Part shown: piece by piece, positions 1 to 6,990 of the stretch
Layout: every line of letters starts with the position of its first letter
Numbering within the stretch: the first letter of the stretch is position 1
Assembly: GCA_035556515.1 (NCBI GenBank)
Contig: DATMEO010000123.1
Coordinates: 1-22,448 of the forward strand
Direction: 5' to 3'
DNA from: Gaiellasilicea sp035556515
Lineage (GTDB): Bacteria; Actinomycetota; Thermoleophilia; Gaiellales; Gaiellaceae
Length of the DNA stretch: 22,448 bases
Position numbers and translations under genes: made by a program
The notes under the pieces: model-generated
What the model saw: the letters and a program-made list of their open reading frames with translations, nothing else
Told to the model about the DNA's origin: nothing
Databases searched by the model: none

Positions 1-549
1 CGGGCTGTGCTCGCGCATCAGCTTCAGGTCCGCGATGGTGGCGCCTGACGAGGCGAACCCGGTCGACGTCTTGACGAAGCCGGCGCCCGCCGCCGCCGTC
101 AGCTCGCAGGCGCGGATCTTCTGCGCGTCGTCGAGGTACGCGTTCTCGAAGATCACCTTCACGAGCCGGCCCTGCGCGGCCTCGACCACCGCGCGGATGT
201 CGCGTTCGACGTACTCGTCCTCGCCCGAGATCAGGCGGCCGATGTTCAGCACCATGTCGATCTCGTCGGCCCCGGCGGCGACCAACTCCTCCGTCTCCGC
301 CGCCTTCGTCGCCGTCGTGTGGCTGCCGTGCGGGAAGCCGACGACCGTGGAGACGAGCACGTCGGAGCCGGCTACCAGCTCGGCCGCCATTGCGACGTCG
401 GCCGGGCGGACGGTGGCCGACGCGACGTCGTAGCGCACGGCAAGCTCGACGCCCGCGCGCACTGTGTCGAGGTCGAGCTCGGGCCGCAGGAGCGAGTGAT
501 CGATCGTCTTCGCGACGTCGCGATACTCCAGCGTGTCGATCCCGATCAC
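1..549 (-). CDS. deoC: Deoxyribose-phosphate aldolase, 3'-truncated by window edge
   Basis: DeoC cleaves 2-deoxyribose-5-phosphate to glyceraldehyde-3-phosphate and acetaldehyde in cytosolic deoxynucleoside catabolism. The 183 visible codons show the family landmarks in order: KTIDHSLLRPE near residues 14-24, the VVGFPHG loop (69-75), EIDMVLNIG (96-104) with the catalytic Asp at 98, VKVIFENAYL (130-139), and VKTSTGF (159-165), in which Lys160 is the Schiff-base lysine. About 40 C-terminal residues, including the second active-site lysine, lie beyond the left edge (family about 220 residues). I chose GTG at 549 because a -10-like TATCCT ends exactly 6 bases upstream, which fits a leaderless start. 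A TTG at 567 is in frame with GGAG about 8 bases upstream and remains possible; it would overlap the divergent gene's ATG by one base. The family call is secure; the start is moderately sure. Confidence 0.93.
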   Translation of the reverse strand, partial: MIGIDTLEYRDVAKTIDHSLLRPELDLDTVRAGVELAVRYDVASATVRPADVAMAAELVAGSDVLVSTVVGFPHGSHTTATKAAETEELVAAGADEIDMVLNIGRLISGEDEYVERDIRAVVEAAQGRLVKVIFENAYLDDAQKIRACELTAAAGAGFVKTSTGFASSGATIADLKLMREHSP

Positions 550-555
550 GATGCG

Positions 556-561
556 AGGATA
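556..561 (-). promoter_or_regulatory. -10-like box for leaderless deoC
   Basis: TATCCT on the minus strand is followed by 6 bases and then the GTG at 549. No Shine-Dalgarno site precedes that GTG and no good -35 is visible. The spacing equals that of the rlmN and endonuclease IV boxes in this window. The same bases are part of the ribosome binding site (GAGGA, 555-559) of the divergent plus-strand gene. Confidence 0.5.
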
Positions 562-566
562 CGGCA

Positions 567-1571
567 ATGACTTCGCTCCGCACGACCGTGATCGGCAGCT
601 ACCCCTTTCCCGGCTGGCTCGAGCACGCGGCCGCCAACCTCGCTGACTTTGGCCCCGACGACGTCGCCGAGCTCCAGGAGGACGCGGTCATCGCCGCTGT
701 GCACGACCAGGTTGCGGCCGGGCTCGACGCGATCTCGGACGGGGAGCAGACCCGGCTCGACTTCAACCTCGGCTTCTACGGCTTCCTCGAAGGGATCGAG
801 CAGGGAGAGCCGCCGCGTCGCTTCGGCCCGCCCGCGCACGACCAGCGCGCGAAGCACCGGATCGTCGGCGAGCTCTCGGCGCCGCGCGGCCTCGGCACGG
901 TCGAGGAGTTCGAGCGCCTACGCCGGGTTGCACCGCCCGGGCCGACGCTGAAGGTCGCGGTGCCGGGGCCGTACACGCTCGCGGGGCGCCTCGACGCCGA
1001 GCGCTGGGAGACGGCCGAGGCGCTGCTCCCGATCGTGCAGGCGGAGCTCGTCGCGCTCGCCGATGCGGGTTGCCGGGAGATTGCGATCGACGAGCCGTCA
1101 ATGAGCTGCTATGCACACCGCGAGGATCCCGAGCGGCTCGTCGAGCTCTTCAACCGCACGGTCGCGCCCGTGGCCGGCCGGGCGCGGCTCTCGACCCACC
1201 TCTGCTTCGGCAACTACAAGGGCCGCGCGGTGGCGCCGCGGAGCTACCGACCGCTCTTCCCCGCCTTCCTCGGCGTGGCCGTCGACGAGATCCATCTGGA
1301 GATGGCGAGCCGCGAGCTGGCGGAGGCGGAGCTCGTGGCCACGATCGCAGAGGTGAAGGACGTCGCCGTGGGCGTGATCGACGTCAAGAGCTACTACGTC
1401 GAGACGCCCGAGGACGTGGCCGATCGGGTGCGCGCGTTCACGGCCTTTGCGCCGCCGGAGCGACTCGCCTTCTCGACCGACTGCGGGCTGAGCCAGACGG
1501 CGCGCTGGGCGGCGAAGCGGAAGCTCGCAAACCTCGTCGCAGGCGTCCGGCTCGTGCGCGACGAGCTGTGA
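567..1571 (+). CDS. MetE C-terminal-like cobalamin-independent methionine synthase family protein
   Basis: This 334-residue protein matches the catalytic (C-terminal) half of MetE, the zinc enzyme that transfers a methyl group to a thiol such as homocysteine. Visible landmarks are TTVIGSYPFP at the N-terminus, IAIDEPSMS (172-180), HLC (His211, Cys213), EIHLEMAS with Glu245, and STDCGLSQ with Cys306. These reproduce the His/Cys/Glu/Cys zinc set. The N-terminal half of full-length MetE (about 750 residues) is absent, so the methyl donor may not be the usual polyglutamyl folate and the substrate is unknown. Start: ATG 567 has GAGGA 7 bases upstream; the open frame extends to 390 but only through sequence antisense to deoC. 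It overlaps the next gene by 4 bases (GTGA), so the two are probably co-translated. It could be a core methionine synthase or another thiol methyltransferase. Confidence 0.85.
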   Translation: MTSLRTTVIGSYPFPGWLEHAAANLADFGPDDVAELQEDAVIAAVHDQVAAGLDAISDGEQTRLDFNLGFYGFLEGIEQGEPPRRFGPPAHDQRAKHRIVGELSAPRGLGTVEEFERLRRVAPPGPTLKVAVPGPYTLAGRLDAERWETAEALLPIVQAELVALADAGCREIAIDEPSMSCYAHREDPERLVELFNRTVAPVAGRARLSTHLCFGNYKGRAVAPRSYRPLFPAFLGVAVDEIHLEMASRELAEAELVATIAEVKDVAVGVIDVKSYYVETPEDVADRVRAFTAFAPPERLAFSTDCGLSQTARWAAKRKLANLVAGVRLVRDEL

Positions 1572-2278
1572 TCGAGCGGTCCACCGCCGGCACCCACATC
1601 TGGTGGCTCGGGCAGAGCGGCTTCCTCATCGGTCACGAGGGCCGGCACCTGCTCGTCGATCCCTATCTCTCCGACTCGCTGACCGCGAAGTACGAGGGCA
1701 CCGAGACGCCGCACGTCCGGATGCACCCGCATGTCGTCGCGCCCGAGCAGCTCGCGTTCGTCGACGTCGTGCTCTCGACGCACGGTCACACCGACCATCT
1801 CGACGGGGAGACGCTGCGGGCGATCGGGGCACCGGTCGTCGCGCCGGCCCGCATCGCGGGGCTCGCTCACGAGCGCAGCGGCGCGGAGGTGACCCCGATC
1901 TCGGAGGGCGAGACGGTCGAGGTTGGCGGCTTTCGCGTCGAGGCAGTCCCGGCCGAGCACCCGGGCGATCACTGCGTCGGCTACGTGATCGGAACGGGAG
2001 CGCGCCGCCTCTATCACTCGGGCGACACGACCTGGGTCGACCCCGGCGTCCGCGGCGTCGACGTCGCGTTCCTCCCGATCAACGGCATGCTCGACAACCT
2101 CGACGGTCCTGAAGCGGCACAGCTCGCGCGATCCGTGGAGGCGTCGCTGGCCGTTCCCTGCCACTACGACATGTTCGAGTTCAACACGGCGACGCCCGAC
2201 GCGTTCGTCGCCGAGTGCCAACGCCTGGGCCAGCGCTATCGCGTGCTGGCGCTGGGCCAGCGGCTCACGCTGGATTGA
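1568..2278 (+). CDS. UlaG-like metallo-beta-lactamase-fold hydrolase
   Basis: A 236-residue cytosolic protein of the metallo-beta-lactamase superfamily. The zinc-binding HxHxDH motif is THGHTDH (His72, His74, Asp76, His77). It is followed by AEHPGDH (His131), YHSGDTTW (Asp153) and a late PCHYDMFEF (His199). This arrangement is typical of the UlaG/L-ascorbate-6-phosphate lactonase group of small hydrolases, but the substrate cannot be read from the sequence. The GTG start at 1568 overlaps the upstream stop (GTGA), so translation is probably coupled to the MetE-like gene and the two enzymes may share a pathway. Its 3' end overlaps the convergent MaoC-like gene by 14 bases. Upstream in-frame sequence lies inside the previous gene and was rejected. 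The fold is certain; the reaction is not. Confidence 0.85.
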   Translation: MIERSTAGTHIWWLGQSGFLIGHEGRHLLVDPYLSDSLTAKYEGTETPHVRMHPHVVAPEQLAFVDVVLSTHGHTDHLDGETLRAIGAPVVAPARIAGLAHERSGAEVTPISEGETVEVGGFRVEAVPAEHPGDHCVGYVIGTGARRLYHSGDTTWVDPGVRGVDVAFLPINGMLDNLDGPEAAQLARSVEASLAVPCHYDMFEFNTATPDAFVAECQRLGQRYRVLALGQRLTLD

Positions 2279-2699
2279 GGAAGCGGAAGAGCGCCTCGGC
2301 CACGCAGGCGGGCTTCTCCTGCCCCTCCAGCTCGATGGTCGCGGCGACGCGGGCCTGCTTGCCGAAGGCGACCTCCTCGACGTCCTCGATCCGAAAGCGG
2401 CCGCGGATGCGCGCGCCCGACGGCACCGGTGAGGTGAAGCGGACGCGGTTGAGGCCGTAGTTCAGCGTCATCCCGTAGCCCTCGAGCGGCGGCAGCGCCT
2501 CGGCGAACATCGGCACGACGAGCGAGAGAGTCAGGAAGCCGTGCGCGATCGTCGTTCCGAACGGGCCGGCCGCGGCCGCCTCCGGGTCGGTGTGGATCCA
2601 CTGCGGGTCGTCCGTCGCGCGGGCAAACTCGTCGATCCGCGCCTGCTCGATCGCGCGCCACTCGGAGACGAGCTCCTGTCCGATCAGGTCCTCGATCAC
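2265..2699 (-). CDS. MaoC-like hotdog-fold (R)-specific enoyl hydratase family protein
   Basis: A 144-residue single hotdog-domain protein. FARATDDPQWIHTDPEAA (about residues 25-42) is the MaoC/PhaJ signature with the catalytic Asp31/His36 pair, followed by GTTIAHGFLTLSL. Family members hydrate trans-2-enoyl-CoA to (R)-3-hydroxyacyl-CoA, or act as dehydratase subunits in lipid metabolism. The real acyl substrate is unknown. The GTG start at 2699 follows the peptidase stop by 7 bases, so this is the last gene of a response regulator-peptidase-hydratase run. The 3' end overlaps the convergent hydrolase by 14 bases, leaving no room for a separate terminator. The length is normal for the family. 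Confidence 0.88.
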   Translation of the reverse strand: MIEDLIGQELVSEWRAIEQARIDEFARATDDPQWIHTDPEAAAAGPFGTTIAHGFLTLSLVVPMFAEALPPLEGYGMTLNYGLNRVRFTSPVPSGARIRGRFRIEDVEEVAFGKQARVAATIELEGQEKPACVAEALFRFLNPA

Positions 2700-2706
2700 G
2701 ACTTCG

Positions 2707-4215
2707 TCAGGCGCCGAGCTCGTGCAGGAGCGGCCCGGTGTCGAACGAGGCGTAACCGAGCCGCGCGGCGATCTCCTCGCTCGTCGGCCGCGTCCCCTCG
2801 CGCCAGAGCTCGCGCAAGCGCTCGCCGGTTTCGGGCCGGCGCCACCAGTCCTCCCCGACGTCGCGCACCAGCGTGGAGCGCAGCTGTGCGGAACGGATCC
2901 AGGCGCGCAGGTAGTCGGCCGAGTAGAAGCCCGAGTCCATGTCCGAGAGGTAGTTCTCGGCCGGGTAGCGGATCCCGGTCGCCTCGGTCAGGCGCTCCGA
3001 GTAGCCCTCCGGCGTGCCGCCGTCCTCGGCGTAGCGGCTCCAGAAGTCGAGCTCGAACCGAAGCTTGGCGGCGTAGCGGCGGAAGAGAAGCGCCTCGAGG
3101 AAGACCGTCGCCTCGGCGTTCTCGGCGGCCTGCTCGTCGCTGAGCCCAAAGTGCTCCGCATGCCACGCCGGTTCGCGCGAGATCGCCTCGACGATGTACG
3201 AGTAGATCTCCGTCAGCGCATGGTCGCGCGAGAGCTTGCGGAACGTGTACGGAAGCCTGGGATCGACGCCGGCATAGTGGAGCGCGTGCCCGGCCTCGTG
3301 GAGGAAGGCCTGGTAGTCGTGCAGCCCGCCCTGGGCGCGCGTGATCAAGTGGACGACGTTCGGCGGATCGGAGGCGATCACGCAGGCTCGGGGAGACTTC
3401 TGCGGGCGGTCGTCCAGGTCGAGCCGGATCCCCGGCATCTCGTCCATGTTCAGGCCGATCGCGTTCAGCGTCGCCACGCAGACCTCGACCGCACGCTCCT
3501 TCGTGTACGTCTGCTCGAGTGGCGAGAGCCGCCGCAGGTAACTCGTGTGGTTCGACGTCGGAACGTCCTCGCGCTCGGGGCCGAGCAGCTTCTCGAACCA
3601 GCGCCGACGCAGCCGGTCGTAGGCAGCGGCGGACGCGCGGGCCGCCGTGTCGAGCGCCTCGTCGAGCTCGTGCAGCGAGATCCCCTTCTCCTCGCCGTTG
3701 CGCGCGATCGCGTCCGGCTGGCCGGACAGCTCCGCCTCGAGCACCTCACCCGCGGCGAGCAGATCGCGGCGGTCGTCGTTGAAGCCGGCGCTGACAGCGT
3801 TCGCGAGCGAGCCCAGCTCGTCCCGGTCCTCGTACGCCGGGAGCACTGCGAGCTTCGCCTGCGCGGTGCGGAGCGGCAACTCCTCGCCGCGCCAGTCGAT
3901 GCGGGCCGCCAGGATCCGATTCTCGAGCTCGTCCTCGCGCCCGGCCAGCTCGCCTGCGACGATCCCCGCCTCGCACGTCTTGCGGAGCCGGTAGAGGCGC
4001 TCGCGCTCGTCGCCGGCCACACGGTCTTCGGCCTCGTGCAGGACGTCGAGCTGCCCGTGCGAGAAGAGGTCGCGGTAGCGCTCGACGATCGCTGCCTGCT
4101 CCGAGATCTCCTTCTCGCCGACGCGCACGGCGCGGCCTTCCTCCGAGCGTTCGAAGAGGTAGCGCGCGAGGCGCTCCTCGTACTCGACCGGCGTCCTCAC
4201 CCCCGTCACGCTCAC
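2707..4215 (-). CDS. M3-like zinc metallopeptidase (oligoendopeptidase-related)
   Basis: A 502-residue, mostly helical protein with the gluzincin motif FLHEAGHALHYAG: His306, Glu307 and His310. A probable third zinc ligand is Glu336 in HALTEIYSYIVEA, 26 residues further on, a spacing close to that of M3 peptidases (thimet oligopeptidase/PepF). No signal peptide or membrane segment is seen, so cytosolic peptide trimming is likely. It is shorter than most M3 enzymes (about 560-680), so it could be a divergent clan-MA family. Start: GTG 4215, with TAGGCT ending 8 bases upstream and overlapping the response regulator stop, so the gene may have its own promoter as well as read-through. The gap to the upstream gene is 11 bases. 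The substrate is unknown. Confidence 0.8.
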   Translation of the reverse strand: MSVTGVRTPVEYEERLARYLFERSEEGRAVRVGEKEISEQAAIVERYRDLFSHGQLDVLHEAEDRVAGDERERLYRLRKTCEAGIVAGELAGREDELENRILAARIDWRGEELPLRTAQAKLAVLPAYEDRDELGSLANAVSAGFNDDRRDLLAAGEVLEAELSGQPDAIARNGEEKGISLHELDEALDTAARASAAAYDRLRRRWFEKLLGPEREDVPTSNHTSYLRRLSPLEQTYTKERAVEVCVATLNAIGLNMDEMPGIRLDLDDRPQKSPRACVIASDPPNVVHLITRAQGGLHDYQAFLHEAGHALHYAGVDPRLPYTFRKLSRDHALTEIYSYIVEAISREPAWHAEHFGLSDEQAAENAEATVFLEALLFRRYAAKLRFELDFWSRYAEDGGTPEGYSERLTEATGIRYPAENYLSDMDSGFYSADYLRAWIRSAQLRSTLVRDVGEDWWRRPETGERLRELWREGTRPTSEEIAARLGYASFDTGPLLHELGA

Positions 4216-4223
4216 GTCTGCCG

Positions 4224-4229
4224 AGCCTA
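4224..4229 (-). promoter_or_regulatory. -10-like box overlapping the response-regulator stop
   Basis: TAGGCT on the minus strand ends 8 bases before the peptidase GTG (4215). Its first three bases are the TAG stop codon of the upstream response regulator. No Shine-Dalgarno site is seen. It may give the peptidase an internal leaderless promoter inside the operon. Confidence 0.4.
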
Positions 4230-4601
4230 CCGGAGCAGGGGGCCGGCGACGGCGGCCGCGAGCCGCGCCAGCTCGAAGGGCTTTCCCAGCACCGAGTCGA
4301 CCCGCGCCCGTAGCTCCGGGCCAACCTCGCTCGTCCCCGAAAGGAGCACGACGCGCGTCGACAAGTCGAGTGCGGCGATCTCGTCGAGCAGCTCGAGGCC
4401 GTCGTCGGCGCCGACGTGGACGTCGAGCAGGATCACATCCGGCGTGGCCCGCTCGAGCTCCCGCCGCGCCTCGGCGACCGTGGCGGCCTCGCGGACGGTG
4501 TGGCCGTCCAGCTCGAGGTTGACGCGGCAGAGCAAGCGGAGCGAGCGCTCGTCGTCGACGACGAGTACGTCCTTGACGTGCCGCCCCCCGTGAACGCCCA
4601 T
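4227..4601 (-). CDS. Single-domain response regulator (CheY-like receiver)
   Basis: A 124-residue protein that is one receiver domain with no output domain. Counting from ATG 4601, the acidic pair is Asp16-Asp17 (VLVVDDE), the phosphoacceptor is Asp60 (VILLDVHVGADDG), the switch Ser is 88 (LLSGTS) and the conserved Lys is 107 (LGKPF). It probably works by protein-protein interaction, receiving phosphate from a histidine kinase encoded elsewhere; no kinase is in this window. Start: an in-frame GTG lies at 4613, but a -10-like TACAGT overlaps it, so ATG 4601 is preferred. It heads a probable three-gene run with the peptidase (11 bases downstream) and the MaoC-like gene. The N-terminal stretch before the first strand is only about 10 residues, as expected. 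Confidence 0.85.
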   Translation of the reverse strand: MGVHGGRHVKDVLVVDDERSLRLLCRVNLELDGHTVREAATVAEARRELERATPDVILLDVHVGADDGLELLDEIAALDLSTRVVLLSGTSEVGPELRARVDSVLGKPFELARLAAAVAGPLLR

Positions 4602-4611
4602 CAGGCCGCGC

Positions 4612-4617
4612 ACTGTA
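4612..4617 (-). promoter_or_regulatory. -10-like box upstream of the response regulator
   Basis: TACAGT on the minus strand ends 10 bases before ATG 4601, so a transcript would have almost no leader. No clear -35 is seen. An unusually AT-rich patch at about 4645-4678 lies further upstream and may hold another promoter for this gene or for the plus-strand small ORF. Confidence 0.35.
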
Positions 4618-4665
4618 CCTCGGGGGCGTACCGGCCGAGAGCCGAGATTCGTTTACTTATTGAAA

Positions 4666-4836
4666 ATGAGAAATTGCAAGGAATCCGAGGACAAGGCCGC
4701 CACGATGAAGCGCAACCGAGTCGACGAGGCTCTCCCCGCCCCCAGTGCCAGCTACCGCCGCCGCGCGTGGATCGAGTTTCAGCGCGCGCTCGACCCGCTC
4801 GCGCCGATCAAGCCGCTGCCGCCGCCGCGGCCCTGA
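4666..4836 (+). CDS. Putative small proline/arginine-rich protein (56 or 43 residues)
   Basis: A short open frame between the divergent response regulator and the gltX 3' end. From ATG 4666 it encodes 56 residues; from the in-frame ATG at 4705, 43 residues (MKRNRVDEALPAP, then RRRAWIEFQRALDPL and a proline-rich tail). Counting codons from the second ATG, 39 of 43 end in G or C. That third-position bias is expected of a real gene in this genome and is the main support. It also lies in an otherwise unexplained gap and overlaps the gltX 3' end by 29 bases. AAGG lies 8 bases before ATG 4705; TTTACT lies 8 bases before ATG 4666. No signal peptide, membrane segment or known domain is visible. Function unknown. 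It could also be a chance frame in a GC-rich intergenic region. Confidence 0.5.
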   Translation: MRNCKESEDKAATMKRNRVDEALPAPSASYRRRAWIEFQRALDPLAPIKPLPPPRP

Positions 4837-6067
4837 GACGGGCGAGCGACTCGTCGCGGCCGAGCAGCTCCAGGCTCTCGTACAGCCCCGGCGAGATCTT
4901 CGACCCCGTCACCGCGACGCGGATCGGCTGGAACGCCTGGCGCGGCTTCATGCCGAGGCGTTCCGTCAGCTGCTTGAGCTCGACCTCGAGCTGCGGCGCC
5001 TGCCACGGCTCGACCTGCTCGAGCGCGGCGGCCGTCGCCGTGAGCACGTCGCGGTCGAGCAGAACCGGGTCCGGCTCGACCTCGTGGAAGAGGAAGCCTG
5101 CGAACTCGGGGAACTCGCCCAGCTTTGCGATCTTCTCCTGCACGAGCGGGGCGGCCACCCGGATCCTTTCCTCCGGCCAGTCGTAGCCCTGCTCGCGGAT
5201 GAAGGTGACCAACACCTGGGCGTACACCTCGGGTGAGAGCTCGCGGAGATAGACGCCGTTCATCCAGTCGAGCTTCGCGTAGTCGAACGTCGCCGGGCTG
5301 GCGCCGACCCGCTCGAGCGAGAACCGTTCGATCAGCTCGTCCTTCGACATGATCGTCGTCTCGCCGTCCGGTGCCCAGCCGAGCAGCGCGAGAAAGTTCA
5401 TCAGCGCCGGCGCGACGTATCCGGCCTGGCGGAACTCGTCCACAGAGACGGCGCCGTGCCGCTTCGAGAGCTTCTTGCCGTCCTCGCCGAAGACGTTCGG
5501 CACGTGCGCGTACGTCGGGATCTCCGAGCCGAGCGCCTGCAGGATCTGGATTTGCTTCGGCGTGTTCGAGACGTGGTCGTCGCCGCGGATCACGTGCGTG
5601 ATCCCGTCGAGCCAGTCCTCGACCGGCGAGGCGAAGTTGTAGGTCGGCCGCCCGTCGGTGCGGATCAGCACGAGATCCTCGAGCTGCTCGCTCGGGAACT
5701 CGATTCGTCCCTTGACCGCGTCGTCCCAGCCGGTCGTGCCCTCGTCGGGCATCCGGAAGCGGATCGCGCCCTCGTCCTCGTACGCCGAGCCCTGCTCGAC
5801 GAGCCGCCGGGCCTCCTGCTGGCAGCGCTCGATCCGGTCGAGCTGGAAGGTGACGTCACCGTCCCAGTCGATCCCGAGCCACCGTAGCGAGCTCTGGATC
5901 TGCTCGACCGACTCGGCCACCTCACGGCTCGTGTCTGTGTTCTCGATCCGGAGCAGGCACTCGCCGCCCTGCCCGCGGGCGAAGAGCCAGTTGAAGAGAA
6001 AGGTGCGAACGCCGCCGATGTGGAGGAAGCCGGTCGGGCTCGGAGCCATGCGGACGCGGACGGACAC
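4808..6067 (-). CDS. gltX: Glutamyl-tRNA synthetase lacking the zinc-binding insert
   Basis: A class I aminoacyl-tRNA synthetase that charges tRNA with glutamate in the cytosol. The HIGH-like motif is APSPTGFLHIGG (8-19) and the KMSKS-like motif is KKLSKRHG (198-205). LIENTD-type (LLRIENTDTSRE), RPTYNFASPVEDW and THVIRGDDHVSNTPKQ are all present, followed by a helical anticodon-binding half. At 419 residues it is shorter than usual (about 470-490). Much of the difference falls between residues 96 and 101, where SAYEDEGAIRFRMP replaces the usual insert carrying CxC...C/H zinc ligands. Start: GTG 6067 gives the typical MSVRVRMAPSPTG; ATG 6049 would cut into the motif. A TAGGCT box ends 9 bases upstream with no Shine-Dalgarno site, so the mRNA may be leaderless. 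It diverges from the endonuclease IV gene across 20 bp. Confidence 0.95.
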   Translation of the reverse strand: MSVRVRMAPSPTGFLHIGGVRTFLFNWLFARGQGGECLLRIENTDTSREVAESVEQIQSSLRWLGIDWDGDVTFQLDRIERCQQEARRLVEQGSAYEDEGAIRFRMPDEGTTGWDDAVKGRIEFPSEQLEDLVLIRTDGRPTYNFASPVEDWLDGITHVIRGDDHVSNTPKQIQILQALGSEIPTYAHVPNVFGEDGKKLSKRHGAVSVDEFRQAGYVAPALMNFLALLGWAPDGETTIMSKDELIERFSLERVGASPATFDYAKLDWMNGVYLRELSPEVYAQVLVTFIREQGYDWPEERIRVAAPLVQEKIAKLGEFPEFAGFLFHEVEPDPVLLDRDVLTATAAALEQVEPWQAPQLEVELKQLTERLGMKPRQAFQPIRVAVTGSKISPGLYESLELLGRDESLARLRAAAAAAA

Positions 6068-6075
6068 GACGCGGC

Positions 6076-6081
6076 TAGCCT
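6076..6081 (+). promoter_or_regulatory. -10-like box for leaderless endonuclease IV gene
   Basis: TAGCCT ends exactly 6 bases before GTG 6088, so transcription would start at or next to the start codon. No Shine-Dalgarno site exists in the 20-bp gap. The box overlaps the opposite-strand gltX box by five bases. Confidence 0.5.
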
Positions 6082-6082
6082 A
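6077..6082 (-). promoter_or_regulatory. -10-like box for gltX
   Basis: TAGGCT on the minus strand ends 9 bases before the gltX GTG at 6067. It shares five base pairs with the plus-strand box of the divergent gene. No -35 is recognisable. Confidence 0.45.
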
Positions 6083-6087
6083 GCGTT

Positions 6088-6945
6088 GTGCTCTTCGGCG
6101 CCCACTGTGGAGGAGGGATCAAGGGCGCGCTCGACCGGGCGATCGAGATCGGCGCAGATGCCGTGCAGCTGTTCGCGCAGAGCCCGCGGGCATGGCGCTT
6201 CCCCGCGCACGCCGAGGAGGACCTGGCGCGCTTCCGGGAGCGACGTGCGGCGGCGGGGATCGACGCCGTGCTCGTACACGCGCTCTATCTGTGCAACCTG
6301 GCCACACCGGACGAAGTGATCTACGGCAAGAGCCTCGAAACGATGCGCGCCACAGTCGACGCGGCCTGCGCGATCGAGGCCGACGGCGTCGTCTTCCACG
6401 TCGGGTCGCACCTCGGCACGGGCTTCGAGGCCGGGCTCGAGCGCTGCGTGCCCGCGCTGCGCGAGGTGCTCGAGCACTGCTCCGACACGACCTGGCTCCT
6501 ACTCGAGGACTCGGCCGGCGCGGGCGGAACGATCGGCCGCTCGATCGACGAGCTGGCCGCGATCGTCGACGCGCTCGATCGGCACGAGCGGCTCGGCATC
6601 TGCCTCGACTCCTGCCATCTCTACGTCTCGGGGGTCGACGTCGGCGAGCCGAAGGAGGTGACGGCGGTGCTGAAGCAGGTCGACACGCGGATCGGGCTCG
6701 AGCGGCTTCGCGCGCTGCACGTCAACGACGCCGCAGCACCGCTCGGCTCGAATCGCGACCGCCACGCGAACGTGCTCGAAGGGGAGCTCGGCGAGCGGCT
6801 GGGCGCATTCCTCGCCCACAAGGCGGTGCAGGGGCTGCCCGCGCTGATGGAGACGCCCGGCCCCGACGGCCACGGCCCCGACGCGGCGGAGGTGCAGAAG
6901 CTGCGCGACCTCCATGGCCGGTGGGCGAAGCGGAAGCGCCGGTGA
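6088..6945 (+). CDS. nfo: Deoxyribonuclease IV (AP endonuclease family 2)
   Basis: A 285-residue TIM-barrel AP endonuclease that incises DNA 5' of abasic sites in base excision repair. The trinuclear metal-site residues sit in family motifs in order: GAHCGGG near the N-terminus, VLVHALYLCNLA, VVFHVGSHLG, LLLEDSAG, ICLDSCHLYVSG, ALHVNDA, NRDRHANV and LMETPG. The length is typical (about 280-290). The start is GTG 6088, placed by the family N-terminus and by a TAGCCT box 6 bases upstream; no ribosome binding site is present. It ends in a basic tail (WAKRKRR) that may help DNA binding. It is monocistronic, and a strong palindrome (6996-7024) 50 bases after the stop is a likely terminator. Confidence 0.93.
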   Translation: MLFGAHCGGGIKGALDRAIEIGADAVQLFAQSPRAWRFPAHAEEDLARFRERRAAAGIDAVLVHALYLCNLATPDEVIYGKSLETMRATVDAACAIEADGVVFHVGSHLGTGFEAGLERCVPALREVLEHCSDTTWLLLEDSAGAGGTIGRSIDELAAIVDALDRHERLGICLDSCHLYVSGVDVGEPKEVTAVLKQVDTRIGLERLRALHVNDAAAPLGSNRDRHANVLEGELGERLGAFLAHKAVQGLPALMETPGPDGHGPDAAEVQKLRDLHGRWAKRKRR

Positions 6946-6951
6946 CGGATC
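6942..6951. repeat. Left copy of a 10-bp inverted repeat
   Basis: GTGACGGATC here is the exact reverse complement of GATCCGTCAC at 7363-7372. It includes the stop codon of the endonuclease IV gene. Together with the right copy it frames the palindrome-associated HTH-like gene. Confidence 0.5.
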
Positions 6952-6990
6952 CGCGCGAGCCTCGAGCGCGCGACGTAACGCCGCGGCGGC

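Noticed and set aside
390..566. Upstream in-frame extension of the MetE-like gene
   Set aside because: It lies over deoC, has a composition unlike the family, and ATG 567 has a good ribosome binding site.
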